Assembly: GCF_900094625.1 (NCBI RefSeq)
Contig: NZ_FMAJ01000003.1
Coordinates: 248,001 to 312,000 of the forward strand
Direction: 5' to 3'
Origin: Rhizobium aethiopicum
GTDB lineage: Bacteria; Pseudomonadota; Alphaproteobacteria; Rhizobiales; Rhizobiaceae
DNA: 64,000 bases
A program made the translations under genes and the position numbers. Position 1 is the first letter of the stretch; every line of letters starts with the position of its first letter. Positions 35,656 to 44,690 of the stretch are shown one piece after another. Below the pieces are notes generated by a model. That model saw only the letters and a program-made list of their open reading frames with translations, was not told where the DNA came from and searched no databases.

Positions 35656-36453
35656 TCAGGCGATCATACCGGTCGCGGCCATGCCGAGCAGCAGGACGCC
35701 GAGAATAATGCGGTAGATGGCAAACAGGGTGAAGCGATTGCTTCTGATATAGGCGAGCAGCCATTTGACCGCGATGAAGGCGACGATCGTGGAAACGATG
35801 AAAGCGATGGCGAGCGCCGTCCAGTCTTCGCCTGCCGCTCCGCCATCCCTGAAGGTCTTCACCAACTCATAGCCGCTTGCGGCATACATTGTGGGGATGC
35901 CGACGAGAAAGGCAAATTCCGTCGCCGCGGCGCGATTGCCGGTGCCGGCCAGCAGGGCGACGAAAATCGTGGCGCCGGAGCGTGACGTGCCCGGAAAGAC
36001 GCCGGCAACGATCTGGGCGATGCCGACCAGGATGGCGACAAGCCAGGTGATCTCCTTATGCGGCGGCCGGCGCGCGGCGGCCCACTCGGCAAAGATCATC
36101 CAGATGCCGCCGATGATCAGCGCCCAGGCGATCGGCGTCGCGGTCTCCGGAAGTTGAAAGCCGAGTTTCTTGACGACGAGGCCGAGGATTGCGGTGATCA
36201 GAAATGCGACGATCAGCTTGGCGGCATAGTCCCGATTCTCAGGCTCCCGCCAGCCAAGCACCAGATCGACGAGACGCCGCCAGTAGATGATCGTGACGGC
36301 AAGAATGGCGCCCGCCTGAATGACGATATTGAACATGTCCGACCGGTGGCCGAGCCATTGCTCCGCAATGATGAGATGGCCGGTGCTGGAGATCGGCAGA
36401 AACTCGGTGATCCCCTCGATGACACCGAGAATGGCGGCATTGATATAGTCCAT
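35656..36453 (-). CDS. uppP: Undecaprenyl-diphosphatase
   Basis: This 265-residue membrane enzyme (UppP/BacA phosphatase) recycles the lipid carrier for peptidoglycan and polysaccharide synthesis. The two catalytic regions are present: VIEGITEFLPISSTGHLII near residue 11 with the essential Glu pair, and FPGTSRSGATIF near residue 155 with the phosphate-binding Arg. About eight hydrophobic segments are visible. It is not the BacA/SbmA peptide transporter of symbiosis despite the shared name. It is divergent from the fzlA-like gene. Confidence 0.95.
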   Translation of the reverse strand: MDYINAAILGVIEGITEFLPISSTGHLIIAEQWLGHRSDMFNIVIQAGAILAVTIIYWRRLVDLVLGWREPENRDYAAKLIVAFLITAILGLVVKKLGFQLPETATPIAWALIIGGIWMIFAEWAAARRPPHKEITWLVAILVGIAQIVAGVFPGTSRSGATIFVALLAGTGNRAAATEFAFLVGIPTMYAASGYELVKTFRDGGAAGEDWTALAIAFIVSTIVAFIAVKWLLAYIRSNRFTLFAIYRIILGVLLLGMAATGMIA

Positions 36454-36711
36454 AAATTGTCTCCGGTTTAAAGGTCGTTCGGATCGAGCATTTCCTGCTG
36501 GAGATGTTCTGGGCTGCGTCTGAGCCGATCAGGCAGCCGTTATCCTCGTACGCAAGACGTGTGTTTTGTCCCTTGTCAGATGGCGTGAAAGCCGATTCGC
36601 TTGTATTGGCCGGGCCAAGCTCCTATAGCTTCAACCAATGAGTCATGACTAAGGCGCTATAAACGAGCTGCCACACAGTCCTGTAACAGCAATCATAAAG
36701 CCCGAGTATCG

Positions 36712-37404
36712 ATGCCCACGCTTTATCATCATCCCATGTCCTCCGCATCCCGCTTCGTCCGGCTGATCCTGGCGGAATACGGCTATCAGGCGGATCTGAT
36801 CGAGGAGCAGACATGGGAGAAACGCCGGGATTTCCTGGCGCTCAATCCGGCCGGCACGCTGCCGGTCTATGTCGACGACAGCATGCGTGCGCTCTGCGGC
36901 GCCACCGTCATTTCCGAATATCTCGACGAGACCCACGGGGTCTTGAAGCGCGACCGGCGGCTGCTCGCCGAGGACCCTTTCCAGCGGGCGGAAATCCGCA
37001 GGCTGAGCGAATGGTTCATGCAGAAGATGGAAAACGACGTGACGAAGCCGCTCGCGCGCGAGCGTGTCTACAAGTTGCAGATGACTGCCGATCAGGGTGG
37101 CGGAGCGCCGGATTCGAAGATTTTGCGCACGGCCCGCGCGAATATCCGCCAGCATATGCGCTATCTCACCTGGCTCGCCGGCTCGCGCCAGTGGCTGGCG
37201 GGCGAGCGGATGAGCTATGCCGATCTTGCCGCCGCCGCCTCGGTGTCGATCCTCGATTATCTCGGCGAGATCGATTGGGCCGATGCGCCCGTCGTCAAGG
37301 AATGGTACCAGCGGCTGAAGTCGCGCCCTTCCTTCCGGCCGATGCTGACCGAGCGCGTGCGCGGCCTGACCCCCGTTTCACACTATGCCGATCTGGATTT
37401 CTGA
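36712..37404 (+). CDS. fzlA: FzlA-like GST-fold cell division protein
   Basis: This 230-residue GST-fold protein begins PTLYHHPMSSASRFVRLILA and has NPAGTLPVYVDDS and the helical LAGERMSYADLAAAASVSIL. The C-terminal tail RVRGLTPVSHYADLDF is unlike metabolic GSTs and matches what I recall of the conserved tail of FzlA, the alphaproteobacterial FtsZ-binding protein that bends FtsZ filaments and is needed for constriction. It lies beside queG and uppP, fitting a core gene. A plain GST annotation is the alternative. Confidence 0.75.
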   Translation: MPTLYHHPMSSASRFVRLILAEYGYQADLIEEQTWEKRRDFLALNPAGTLPVYVDDSMRALCGATVISEYLDETHGVLKRDRRLLAEDPFQRAEIRRLSEWFMQKMENDVTKPLARERVYKLQMTADQGGGAPDSKILRTARANIRQHMRYLTWLAGSRQWLAGERMSYADLAAAASVSILDYLGEIDWADAPVVKEWYQRLKSRPSFRPMLTERVRGLTPVSHYADLDF

Positions 37405-37416
37405 CGAGGGCTCTTC

Positions 37417-38574
37417 ATGCCCGAAGCTTATAGAGACGACAAAGAGCGGCGGCGCCGCGACAATTTGACCGACTTCGTCAGGGCGGAATCTGCCGCCAAG
37501 GGCTTCGATCTCTGCCGCATCACGCGTCCCGATTCGATCCCCGACGCGAAACAGCGCCTCGGCGAGTTCATCGATGCCGGGCGGCACGGAACGATGGAGT
37601 GGATGGCGGAGACGCGCGAGCGGCGCGGCGATCCCCGGACCCTCTGGAGCGAGGTACGATCCGTCGTCGTCTTCGGCCTCAACTACGCCCCCGAGGAAGA
37701 TCCGCGCGGCATCCTCGCCAAGCCGGACAAAGCGGCGATCTCCGTCTATGCCCGCAATCGCGATTATCACGACATCATCAAGGGCCGGCTGAAGGAGATC
37801 GCCACGCGCTTTGCGGCGCGGGCCGGCGCCGACGTCAAGGTGTTCGTCGATACCGCGCCGGTCATGGAAAAGCCGCTGGCGGCGGCAGCCGGATTGGGCT
37901 GGCAGGGCAAACACACCAATCTCGTCAGCCGCACGCATGGTTCGTGGCTGTTCCTCGGCACGATGTTCACCACCGCCGATCTTGCCATCGACGCGCCGGA
38001 GACCGATCATTGCGGCTCGTGCCGCGCCTGTCTCGACGCCTGCCCGACGGCCGCCTTCCCGGCGCCCTACCAGATCGACGCGCGGCGCTGCATTTCCTAT
38101 CTCACCATCGAGCACAAGGGGCCGATCGATCCCGACCTGCGGATGCTGATCGGCAATCGCATTTACGGCTGCGACGACTGTCTTGCCGCCTGTCCCTGGA
38201 ACAAGTTCGCAAGTGCTGCCTCCGAGATGAAGCTGCAGGCGCGGGAAGATCTGCAGGAGCCGTCGATCGCCTTTCTGCTGACGCTCGACGATCCCGCTTT
38301 TCGCGCCTTTTTCAGCGGATCGCCGGTGAAGCGGATCGGCCGCGACCGCTTCATCCGCAACGTACTGATCGCCGCCGGCAATTCCGGCGAGAAGGCGCTC
38401 ATCCCGCAATGTCGCATGCTCGCCGGCGATGTCTCGCCGGTGGTGCGGGGTATGGCGATCTGGGCGCTTTCAAGGCTGATGGAGGCTGGCGAATTTTCGG
38501 TCTTTGCCGCACAAAGGGCCGACGAGAGTGATGACGACGTACTGAACGAATGGCGGCTGGCAGGAGTGGGCTGA
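37417..38574 (+). CDS. queG: Epoxyqueuosine reductase
   Basis: This 385-residue cobalamin- and [4Fe-4S]-dependent enzyme makes the last step of queuosine tRNA modification. The N-terminal domain has [11 protein letters not shown] and a cobalamin-binding region with [20 protein letters not shown]. The two-cluster ferredoxin part has [12 protein letters not shown] with Cys199, 202, 205 and 209, [13 protein letters not shown], and [13 protein letters not shown] with Cys252, 255 and 259. HEAT-like helices follow. The stop TGA shares its last base with the ATG of the next gene. Confidence 0.95.
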   Translation: MPEAYRDDKERRRRDNLTDFVRAESAAKGFDLCRITRPDSIPDAKQRLGEFIDAGRHGTMEWMAETRERRGDPRTLWSEVRSVVVFGLNYAPEEDPRGILAKPDKAAISVYARNRDYHDIIKGRLKEIATRFAARAGADVKVFVDTAPVMEKPLAAAAGLGWQGKHTNLVSRTHGSWLFLGTMFTTADLAIDAPETDHCGSCRACLDACPTAAFPAPYQIDARRCISYLTIEHKGPIDPDLRMLIGNRIYGCDDCLAACPWNKFASAASEMKLQAREDLQEPSIAFLLTLDDPAFRAFFSGSPVKRIGRDRFIRNVLIAAGNSGEKALIPQCRMLAGDVSPVVRGMAIWALSRLMEAGEFSVFAAQRADESDDDVLNEWRLAGVG

Positions 38575-39443
38575 TGCATGTGATGATCTTTGGCTGCGGT
38601 TTTTCCGGCACGGCAATCGCCAAGGCTTTCGCCGGCGACGGCGTGCGCGTGTCCGGCACGACGCGCTCGGCAGAGAAGATGGAAGCGCTCCGCCGCGCCG
38701 GCATCGAGGCATACCTGTTCGATGGCGAGACCATCGAAGAGAAGCTCGTCGAAGCTTTGGCCGATGTCACACATCTCGTGCAGTCGATCGCACCTGGAAA
38801 GGCCGACCCGCTGCTGCGGCTGCTCGATAAAGACGGCGCGGGCCTGCTGCCGAGGCTCGAATGGATCGGCTATCTCTCCACCGTCGGCGTTTATGGCGAT
38901 CACAAGGGCGCATGGATCGACGAGGAAACGCCCTGCGTGCCCGTTTCCGGACGGTCGAAAGAACGGCTCGAGGCCGAAGAGGGCTGGCTGGCAATGGGCC
39001 GCGAGCGCGGCGTGCCAGCGGCGGTGCTGCGTCTTTCCGGCATTTACGGGCCTGGGCGCAATGCTTTCTGCAATCTCGAAAAGGGCACGGCGCGGCGGCT
39101 GATCAAGAAGGACCAGGTCTTCAACCGCATCCGCGTCGAGGATATCGGCGCGGCGGCGCGCTTCCTGTCGGATCGAGGCCTCGGCGGCATCTATAATATC
39201 ACCGACGACCGGCCCGGGCCGCCGCAGGATGTGATCGTCGAAGCGGCACGGCTGATGGGTGTCGAACCGCCTCCGGAACAGGCTTTCGAAACCGCCGAAC
39301 TGACACCAATGGCGCGTTCCTTCTACGGCGAGAACAAGCGGGTTTCGAACGCGAAACTAAAGGCTGCCGGCTTCGAATTCTCCTTCCCGAATTACCCGAT
39401 GTCGCTTGCCCAATTGTGGCAGGACGGGCGCTGGCGTGGCTAG
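38574..39443 (+). CDS. SDR/NAD-dependent epimerase-like protein
   Basis: This 289-residue protein is an atypical SDR of the YeeZ type. It starts [19 protein letters not shown] with the nucleotide-binding glycines. It continues with YLSTVGVYGDHKGAW, where the active-site Tyr-Lys pair of classical SDRs is not obvious, and RLSGIYGPGRNAF. The substrate is unknown. The start overlaps the queG stop by one base, so translation is coupled. Confidence 0.88.
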   Translation: MHVMIFGCGFSGTAIAKAFAGDGVRVSGTTRSAEKMEALRRAGIEAYLFDGETIEEKLVEALADVTHLVQSIAPGKADPLLRLLDKDGAGLLPRLEWIGYLSTVGVYGDHKGAWIDEETPCVPVSGRSKERLEAEEGWLAMGRERGVPAAVLRLSGIYGPGRNAFCNLEKGTARRLIKKDQVFNRIRVEDIGAAARFLSDRGLGGIYNITDDRPGPPQDVIVEAARLMGVEPPPEQAFETAELTPMARSFYGENKRVSNAKLKAAGFEFSFPNYPMSLAQLWQDGRWRG

Positions 39444-39852
39444 ATTTCGGGCGGCGGCTTGTGACCAGCGCCATCACCCGAAATGAGTAGGAAATTCCTA
39501 CTTTCCGCATTTATTCGGACAATTCTCGCCGCATCTTATGGTTAACGGCCTTTGAATTTGCTCAAATGTGGCAGCAAATATGGCGAAAGCAGAAAAAAAA
39601 TTTTGTGATTTTTGTGAAGGTCCTGGCGCTGAAAACCTCCTCGAAAAAATTATTTGAATTTTAACTGATTTCATTAGGTTTTTTCCACGTCTTGGCGCAG
39701 GCGGCGAATTACGACATTTAATCAACGGCATCACAAATATTACACAACGTAACATTCCGTGATCACGATCGGCACTTTTTCGCCATTTTTCGACGGATTT
39801 AAGCCCCGCCGCCTGCAAGGGCGTGTGTTCAATAGTTGAGGGATACTCCGTT
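39444..39852. other. AT-rich intergenic region upstream of the rlpA-like gene
   Basis: These 409 bases contain no supported gene. They are strongly AT-rich for this genome, with runs such as AAAAAAAATTTT around 39594-39606 that should bend DNA. Several TTAA-containing motifs (e.g. near 39542, 39660 and 39719) loosely resemble CtrA half-sites, but none is a clean TTAA-N7-TTAA. A perfect palindrome at 39486-39502 is listed separately. Confidence 0.5.
39486..39502. promoter_or_regulatory. 17-bp perfect palindrome, candidate operator
   Basis: AGTAGGAA and TTCCTACT flank a single central A. The site lies 43 bases after the SDR gene stop, at the edge of the AT-rich region. It resembles a repressor operator, but no regulator is encoded next to it. 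Confidence 0.45.
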
Positions 39853-40215
39853 TTGAAGAAAATCAGCCGTTCTATTATCGCTGCGGCAACTATTGCGGCC
39901 TGCTCTTCCATGCTTCCGGCGGAAGGTTTTGCTGCAAATGGCTGTGGCGGTGCTTCATGGTACGCACTTCGCTCCAAAACTGCTTCCGGAGAACGTATGA
40001 ACCCTGCCATCTTGACTGCCGCGCATCGTTCGCTCGCATTCGGCACCAAAGTGAAGGTCACCAACCGCAACAATGGCCGCACCGTCGTCGTTCGCATCAA
40101 CGATCGCGGTCCGTTCATTCGTGGCCGCGTGCTCGATCTGTCGCGCGCCGCCGCACAGAATATCGGTATGGTGAGCTCCGGCACCGCAAAGGTCTGCTAC
40201 CAGATCGTCAGCTGA
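39853..40215 (+). CDS. RlpA-like double-psi beta-barrel protein
   Basis: This protein of about 120 residues has a signal peptide ([20 protein letters not shown] if TTG at 39853 is the start) and an RlpA-type double-psi beta-barrel: [65 protein letters not shown]. RlpA proteins are septal lytic transglycosylases or peptidoglycan-binding proteins. The SPOR domain is missing, as in many short rhizobial forms. I prefer the TTG because GAGGGA lies 9 bases before it; an upstream GTG (39823) is the alternative. The SxM around the N-terminal Cys may allow lipidation, but the lipobox is weak. Confidence 0.82.
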   Translation: MKKISRSIIAAATIAACSSMLPAEGFAANGCGGASWYALRSKTASGERMNPAILTAAHRSLAFGTKVKVTNRNNGRTVVVRINDRGPFIRGRVLDLSRAAAQNIGMVSSGTAKVCYQIVS

Positions 40216-40348
40216 GGCTGAAAGCTGCGCCGCCAGCGGCGCTTGCTCTTGCCGCCAATCGCGGTTACCACGCGGTTGAAACCTGTCGACAATCCGTCCA
40301 CCGTCTATGTGCGGAGCATTACAGGTCACGGCAACAGGAGATATGTGA

Positions 40349-41638
40349 ATGCGTCTGGGCGGCCGCCTCGAAGGGGCGATTTCTGTGCTCGCGGATATCG
40401 ACACCCGCAAGCGGCCCGTCGCCGACGCGCTGAAGGACTGGGGCCTCGCGCATCGCTTCGCCGGTTCCGGCGACCGCGCCGCGATCGGCAATATCGTCTA
40501 CGACGCCTTGCGCATGCGGCTTTCCCATGCCTGGCTCATGGATGACGACAGCGCCTCGGCCATTGCCCATGCCGTCATGTTCCGCCAGTGGGGTTTTACA
40601 CCTGACAGCCTCGCCGCCGAACTGGCGGACGACAAATTTGCGCCGGCACCGCTTTCGCCTGACACCGTTGCGGCTTTCCAAAGTCGCTCGCTCGACGATG
40701 CGCCCCTGCATGTGCAGGGCGATATTCCGGAATGGGTCCAACCCTCCTTCGAACAGTCCTTTGGCGCAAGCTGGCTCGCCGAGGCGCAGGCGCTTGCCGC
40801 CCGCCCGACGCTCGATCTGCGCGCCAACATCCTGAAAGCCTCCCGCGACAAGGCCGTCAAGGCGCTCGAAAGAGCCGGCGCGCATGCGGCGACGATCGCC
40901 CGCTACGGCATCCGGATTGCCGCAGGCGAAGGCGCCTCGCGACTTCCCAACGTGACAGCCGAGCTTTCGTTCCAGAAAGGCTGGTTCGAAGTTCAGGACG
41001 AGGGATCGCAGATCGTCGCCGATCTGGTGCTCGCGCGCGACGGCGAACAGATCCTCGATTATTGCGCCGGCGGCGGCGGCAAGACGCTCGCCATGGCCGC
41101 CGCCATGCAGAACAAGGGGCAAATTCACGCCTATGACGCCGACCGCAAGCGGCTGGCGCCGATCATCGAGCGGCTGAAGCGGGCGGGCACGCGCAATGTC
41201 CAGGTTCATGACGACGTCAAAGGGCTCTCCGGCCTTGCCGGACGTTGCGACAAGGTGCTGGTCGATGCGCCCTGCACCGGCACCGGCACATGGCGCCGCC
41301 GCCCGGATACCAAATGGCGGCTGACGGCGAAGAACCTCGACGAACGCACCGCGCAGCAGCAGGACGCGCTGACGCAGGCGAGCGGCTTCGTCAAGCCGGG
41401 CGGCGACCTGATCTATGTCACCTGTTCGGTGCTGCCCCAGGAAAACGAGGAACAGGTGCGCCGCTTTGCTGCCGGCAATTCTGACTTTCAGATCGTCAGC
41501 GCCCTGCCCGCCTGGGACGCGCTCTTCGGAAAGGACGCGCCGCGTCCGCATTCCTCCGACGGCCTGACGGTGACGCTGACGCCCGCCTCCACCGACACGG
41601 ACGGCTTCTTCTTCTGCCGCATGCAGCGGAAGGGCTGA
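40349..41638 (+). CDS. RsmB-family rRNA (cytosine-5) methyltransferase
   Basis: This 429-residue protein is a NOL1/NOP2/Sun-type RNA m5C methyltransferase. The SAM loop is LDYCAGGGGKTLAMAAAM, the PC motif is DAPCTGTGTWRRRPD and the catalytic Cys lies in YVTCSVLPQENEEQV. The N-terminal ~150 residues hold a NusB-like helical region. It is most like the RsmB branch (16S C967), but alphaproteobacteria have several paralogues. The ATG at 40349 starts MRLGGRLEGAISVL. Confidence 0.9.
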   Translation: MRLGGRLEGAISVLADIDTRKRPVADALKDWGLAHRFAGSGDRAAIGNIVYDALRMRLSHAWLMDDDSASAIAHAVMFRQWGFTPDSLAAELADDKFAPAPLSPDTVAAFQSRSLDDAPLHVQGDIPEWVQPSFEQSFGASWLAEAQALAARPTLDLRANILKASRDKAVKALERAGAHAATIARYGIRIAAGEGASRLPNVTAELSFQKGWFEVQDEGSQIVADLVLARDGEQILDYCAGGGGKTLAMAAAMQNKGQIHAYDADRKRLAPIIERLKRAGTRNVQVHDDVKGLSGLAGRCDKVLVDAPCTGTGTWRRRPDTKWRLTAKNLDERTAQQQDALTQASGFVKPGGDLIYVTCSVLPQENEEQVRRFAAGNSDFQIVSALPAWDALFGKDAPRPHSSDGLTVTLTPASTDTDGFFFCRMQRKG

Positions 41639-41801
41639 CGCGGCTTGGCGGATGCCGGGACCGCCCCACCATTGACGCTGATTTTTCCGGCTGACGCCTT
41701 GCAAACCGGCGGTTTGGAAGCACCTCTGCATCCTTAAAATTATTCCAAACTAGAGCATTTGACACCAGTTTGCTTTTGCGCGAAGAGACGAAGCCCCATT
41801 A

Positions 41802-41816
41802 GACGGAAGATCCGTC
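41802..41816 (+). promoter_or_regulatory. Small hairpin in the imelysin operon leader
   Basis: GACGGA at 41802-41807 and TCCGTC at 41811-41816 flank AGA, directly before the GAGGAGAGG ribosome binding site of the first imelysin gene. It may tune translation. A TTGACA at 41758-41763 could be a -35 element. I could not identify a clean Irr or RirA iron box. Confidence 0.4.
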
Positions 41817-41829
41817 AGAGGAGAGGATC

Positions 41830-43104
41830 ATGAAGCTCAACACATTCCGCGCAGCCGTGCTGGCGATTGCCCCCGCAGCCCTGCTCGCCCTTCCCGCGCA
41901 GGCCGAGACCGATGCTGCCGCCGTGGTGAAACATTATGCCGAGGTGGCGCATGCCAAATATGAGGACTCGCTGACGACGGCAAAAGCGCTCGACGCCGCC
42001 ATCGATGCCTTCCTCAAGGCGCCGACCGACGAGACGCTCAAGGCCGCCAGGGATGCCTGGATCAAGGCGCGCGTTCCCTACCAGCAGACGGAAGTCTACC
42101 GCTTCGGCAATCCGATCGTCGACGACTGGGAAGGCAAGGTCAATGCGTGGCCTCTCGACGAGGGCCTGATCGACTATGTCGATGGCTCCTACGGCACCGA
42201 GAGCGACGAAAACTCGCTCTATGTTGCGAATGTCATCGCCAACAAGACGATCAAGATCGACGGCAAGGATGTCGACGCCTCGAAGCTGACGCCGGAATTC
42301 CTTTCCGGCACGCTGCAGGAGGCCGGCGGCATCGAAGCCAATGTCGCGACCGGCTATCACGCCATCGAATTCCTGCTTTGGGGCCAGGATCTGAACGGCA
42401 CCGGTCCCGGCGCCGGCAACCGCCCCGCGACGGATTACGACCTCAAGAACTGCACGCACGGCAATTGCGACCGCCGCGCCGAATATCTGAAGTCCGCCTC
42501 CACCCTGCTGGTTTCCGATCTGCAGGAAATGGCCGACAACTGGAAGCCGGACGGGGCTGCGACCAAGAACGTCGAGGGCGATGCGAAGGCGGGGCTCGTC
42601 GCGATCCTGACGGGCATGGGTTCGCTTTCCTATGGCGAGCTTGCCGGCGAGCGCATGAAGCTCGGGCTGCTGCTGCACGATCCGGAAGAAGAACATGATT
42701 GCTTCTCCGACAATACCTACAACTCGCATCTCAACGACGCGATCGGCATCGCCGCCGCCTATACCGGCAACTACACCCGCGTCGACGGCACCAAGCTCAG
42801 CGGCCCGTCGCTGCACGACCTCGTCGCCGCCAAGGACAAGACGCTCGATGCCGAGATGGAAGGCAAGCTCAACAAGACGCTCGATGCGATGAACGCCATG
42901 GCCAAACGCGGCGAGACGGTCGAGAAGTACGACCAGATGATCGGCGAGGGCAACAAGGAAGGCAACGCCGTCGTCCAGGCCGCCATCGACGGACTGATCG
43001 ACCAGACGAAGTCGATCCAGCGCGTTATTGCCGCACTCGATCTCGGCACGGTTCAGCTTGAAGGTTCCGACAGCTTGGATAATCCTAACGCCGTCTTCAA
43101 ATAA
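41830..43104 (+). CDS. Imelysin family periplasmic protein (IrpA-like)
   Basis: This 424-residue protein has a Sec signal peptide (cleavage probably after QA in LPAQAETDAA) and two helical imelysin repeats. The GxHxxE motif is GYHAIEF at residues 175-181, followed by LLWGQDLNGTGPGAGNRPATDY. Other blocks are NAWPLDEGLIDYVDGSYG and SYGELAGERMKLGLLLHDPEEEHDCFSDNT. The family includes iron-regulated IrpA and EfeO-like iron proteins; the GxHxxE site probably binds metal. It begins a four-gene operon with a di-haem oxidoreductase, a second imelysin and a DUF1513 protein, likely a periplasmic iron-acquisition unit. Confidence 0.92.
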   Translation: MKLNTFRAAVLAIAPAALLALPAQAETDAAAVVKHYAEVAHAKYEDSLTTAKALDAAIDAFLKAPTDETLKAARDAWIKARVPYQQTEVYRFGNPIVDDWEGKVNAWPLDEGLIDYVDGSYGTESDENSLYVANVIANKTIKIDGKDVDASKLTPEFLSGTLQEAGGIEANVATGYHAIEFLLWGQDLNGTGPGAGNRPATDYDLKNCTHGNCDRRAEYLKSASTLLVSDLQEMADNWKPDGAATKNVEGDAKAGLVAILTGMGSLSYGELAGERMKLGLLLHDPEEEHDCFSDNTYNSHLNDAIGIAAAYTGNYTRVDGTKLSGPSLHDLVAAKDKTLDAEMEGKLNKTLDAMNAMAKRGETVEKYDQMIGEGNKEGNAVVQAAIDGLIDQTKSIQRVIAALDLGTVQLEGSDSLDNPNAVFK

Positions 43105-43113
43105 GTAAAAAGG

Positions 43114-43142
43114 CGGGCCGCTTCGGAAGCCGGAGCGGCCCG
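43114..43142 (+). promoter_or_regulatory. Intercistronic hairpin in the imelysin operon
   Basis: CGGGCCGCT at 43114-43122 pairs exactly with AGCGGCCCG at 43134-43142. It sits between the first imelysin stop and the next start, ten bases upstream of that start. It may stabilise the upstream transcript so that imelysin is made in excess. Confidence 0.6.
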
Positions 43143-43151
43143 AGCCCCGAA

Positions 43152-44690
43152 ATGTCGCATGCCACGGCCAGCCGATTGATCGCCAGCGCAGCGCTCTGCG
43201 CCATGCTTGCCGGATTTTCCGCAGCCATTGCGGGCGGGTTCGACCTGCCAACCAAACGAACGGACCTTTCCGAGGCCGATCTCAAACGCGTTACCGACGT
43301 CACGCAACCGACCAGGGATTTTTCCAAGGCCGAACAATACGAAGCGATGCAGGCGGGTGCCGCGACCTCGATCGATCCCGTCACCGAGGACAGCTTCTCG
43401 CATGTTTCGGCCAACATACCGTTCGAGGAAGAGCAGAATTTCAAGCTCGGCAATGCGCTGTTCCGCAAGCTCTGGGTTTCTTCCCCCTCCTCGACGCAGG
43501 CCTCAGATGGTCTCGGACCGCTCTTCAATGCCCGCTCCTGCATGAGCTGCCATGTCAATGACGGCCGGGGCAAACCCCCGGAGGGCGGCCCGAGCGCCAC
43601 CTCGATGTTCCTGCGGCTGGCGCGCGCCGCCAAAACGCCGGAGGAAGAGCGGGCGATCGCGAATGCCGACGTCGTCAACTTCCCGGATCCGGTCTATGGC
43701 CATCAATTGCAGGACCTTGCCGTTCCCGGCCTTGCCGCCGAAGGCCGGATGGCGATCCGCTATGACGAAGAAAAGGTGACGCTCGGCGATGGCGAGGTCG
43801 TGTCGCTTCGCCGGCCGAATTATGCGGCGACGAACCTCGCCTACGGGCCGCTCGACGCGGCGACGACCATTTCGGCGCGCATGGCGCCGGCGATGATCGG
43901 CCTCGGGTTGATCGAAGCCATTCCGGAAGCCGATATCCTGGCCCATGCCGACCCCGATGACGCAGACGGCGACGGCATCTCGGGCAAGGCGGCGATCGTG
44001 CGCGACCATCGCAGCGGCAAGATCGCGCTCGGTCGTTTCGGCTGGAAGGCACAGAACGCCACGGTGCGCGATCAGAGCGCCGATGCCTTCGCCAACGATG
44101 TCGGCATCTCGACGCCCGATCGGCCGGATGCGCATGGCGACTGCACCAAGGCGGAAGAAAAATGCCTCGATATGCCGACCGGCGTGCAGAAGCGGCTGGG
44201 GGCGGAAGAAGCGCCGGGGCCGATTCTCGACCTCGTGACCTTCTATTCGGAAAACCTGGCCGTTCCGGCGCGGCGCAAGGCGAGCTTTCCCGAGACGCTG
44301 CGGGGCAAGCGGATTTTTTACGAAACCGGCTGTATTTCCTGCCATGTACCGAAATTCGTCACCCGCCGGGATGCACCTGACCGGGCGCAAGCCTTCCAGC
44401 TGATCTGGCCCTATTCCGATTTTCTGCTGCACGACATGGGCGACGGCCTTGCCGACGGGCAACAGGTCGGCCTTGCAAGCGGACGTGAATGGCGCACACC
44501 GCCGCTATGGGGTATAGGACTGACCCGGACGGTCAGCGGACACAGCTTTTTCCTGCATGACGGCCGCGCACGGGATCTGACCGAAGCGATCCTCTGGCAT
44601 GGCGGCGAAGCTGAAAAGGCCCGCAACGCTTTCTCCACCCTGTCCAAAGACGACAGGGGGGCCCTGATTACATTCCTGGAGTCACTTTGA
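43152..44690 (+). CDS. Di-haem oxidoreductase family c-type cytochrome (DUF1111)
   Basis: This 512-residue exported protein has a signal peptide (ASRLIASAALCAMLAGFSAA) and two CxxCH haem sites: CMSCH at 130-134 and CISCH at 394-398. The length and the LFNARSCMSCHVNDGRG, DADGDGISGKAAIV and LGRFGWKAQ blocks match the di-haem oxidoreductase (thiol oxidoreductase-like) family. In this operon it probably changes the redox state of iron for the imelysin proteins. A perfect hairpin precedes the start. Its TGA overlaps the ATG of the next gene. Confidence 0.92.
   Translation: MSHATASRLIASAALCAMLAGFSAAIAGGFDLPTKRTDLSEADLKRVTDVTQPTRDFSKAEQYEAMQAGAATSIDPVTEDSFSHVSANIPFEEEQNFKLGNALFRKLWVSSPSSTQASDGLGPLFNARSCMSCHVNDGRGKPPEGGPSATSMFLRLARAAKTPEEERAIANADVVNFPDPVYGHQLQDLAVPGLAAEGRMAIRYDEEKVTLGDGEVVSLRRPNYAATNLAYGPLDAATTISARMAPAMIGLGLIEAIPEADILAHADPDDADGDGISGKAAIVRDHRSGKIALGRFGWKAQNATVRDQSADAFANDVGISTPDRPDAHGDCTKAEEKCLDMPTGVQKRLGAEEAPGPILDLVTFYSENLAVPARRKASFPETLRGKRIFYETGCISCHVPKFVTRRDAPDRAQAFQLIWPYSDFLLHDMGDGLADGQQVGLASGREWRTPPLWGIGLTRTVSGHSFFLHDGRARDLTEAILWHGGEAEKARNAFSTLSKDDRGALITFLESL

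Noticed and set aside
35656-36453. Reading uppP/bacA as the symbiotic BacA peptide transporter
   Set aside because: The sequence has the UppP motifs EGITEFLPISSTGH and PGTSRSGAT; the symbiotic BacA is an unrelated SbmA-type protein.
37599-38531. A 310-codon frame overlapping queG
   Set aside because: It is an out-of-frame shadow of queG, very rich in Arg and Gly, without domain or ribosome binding site.
40319-41731. A 470-codon minus-strand frame
   Set aside because: It is the antisense of the RsmB-family gene, which has all catalytic motifs.
41815-43251. A 478-codon minus-strand frame
   Set aside because: It is antisense to the first imelysin gene, whose signal peptide and motifs are clear.
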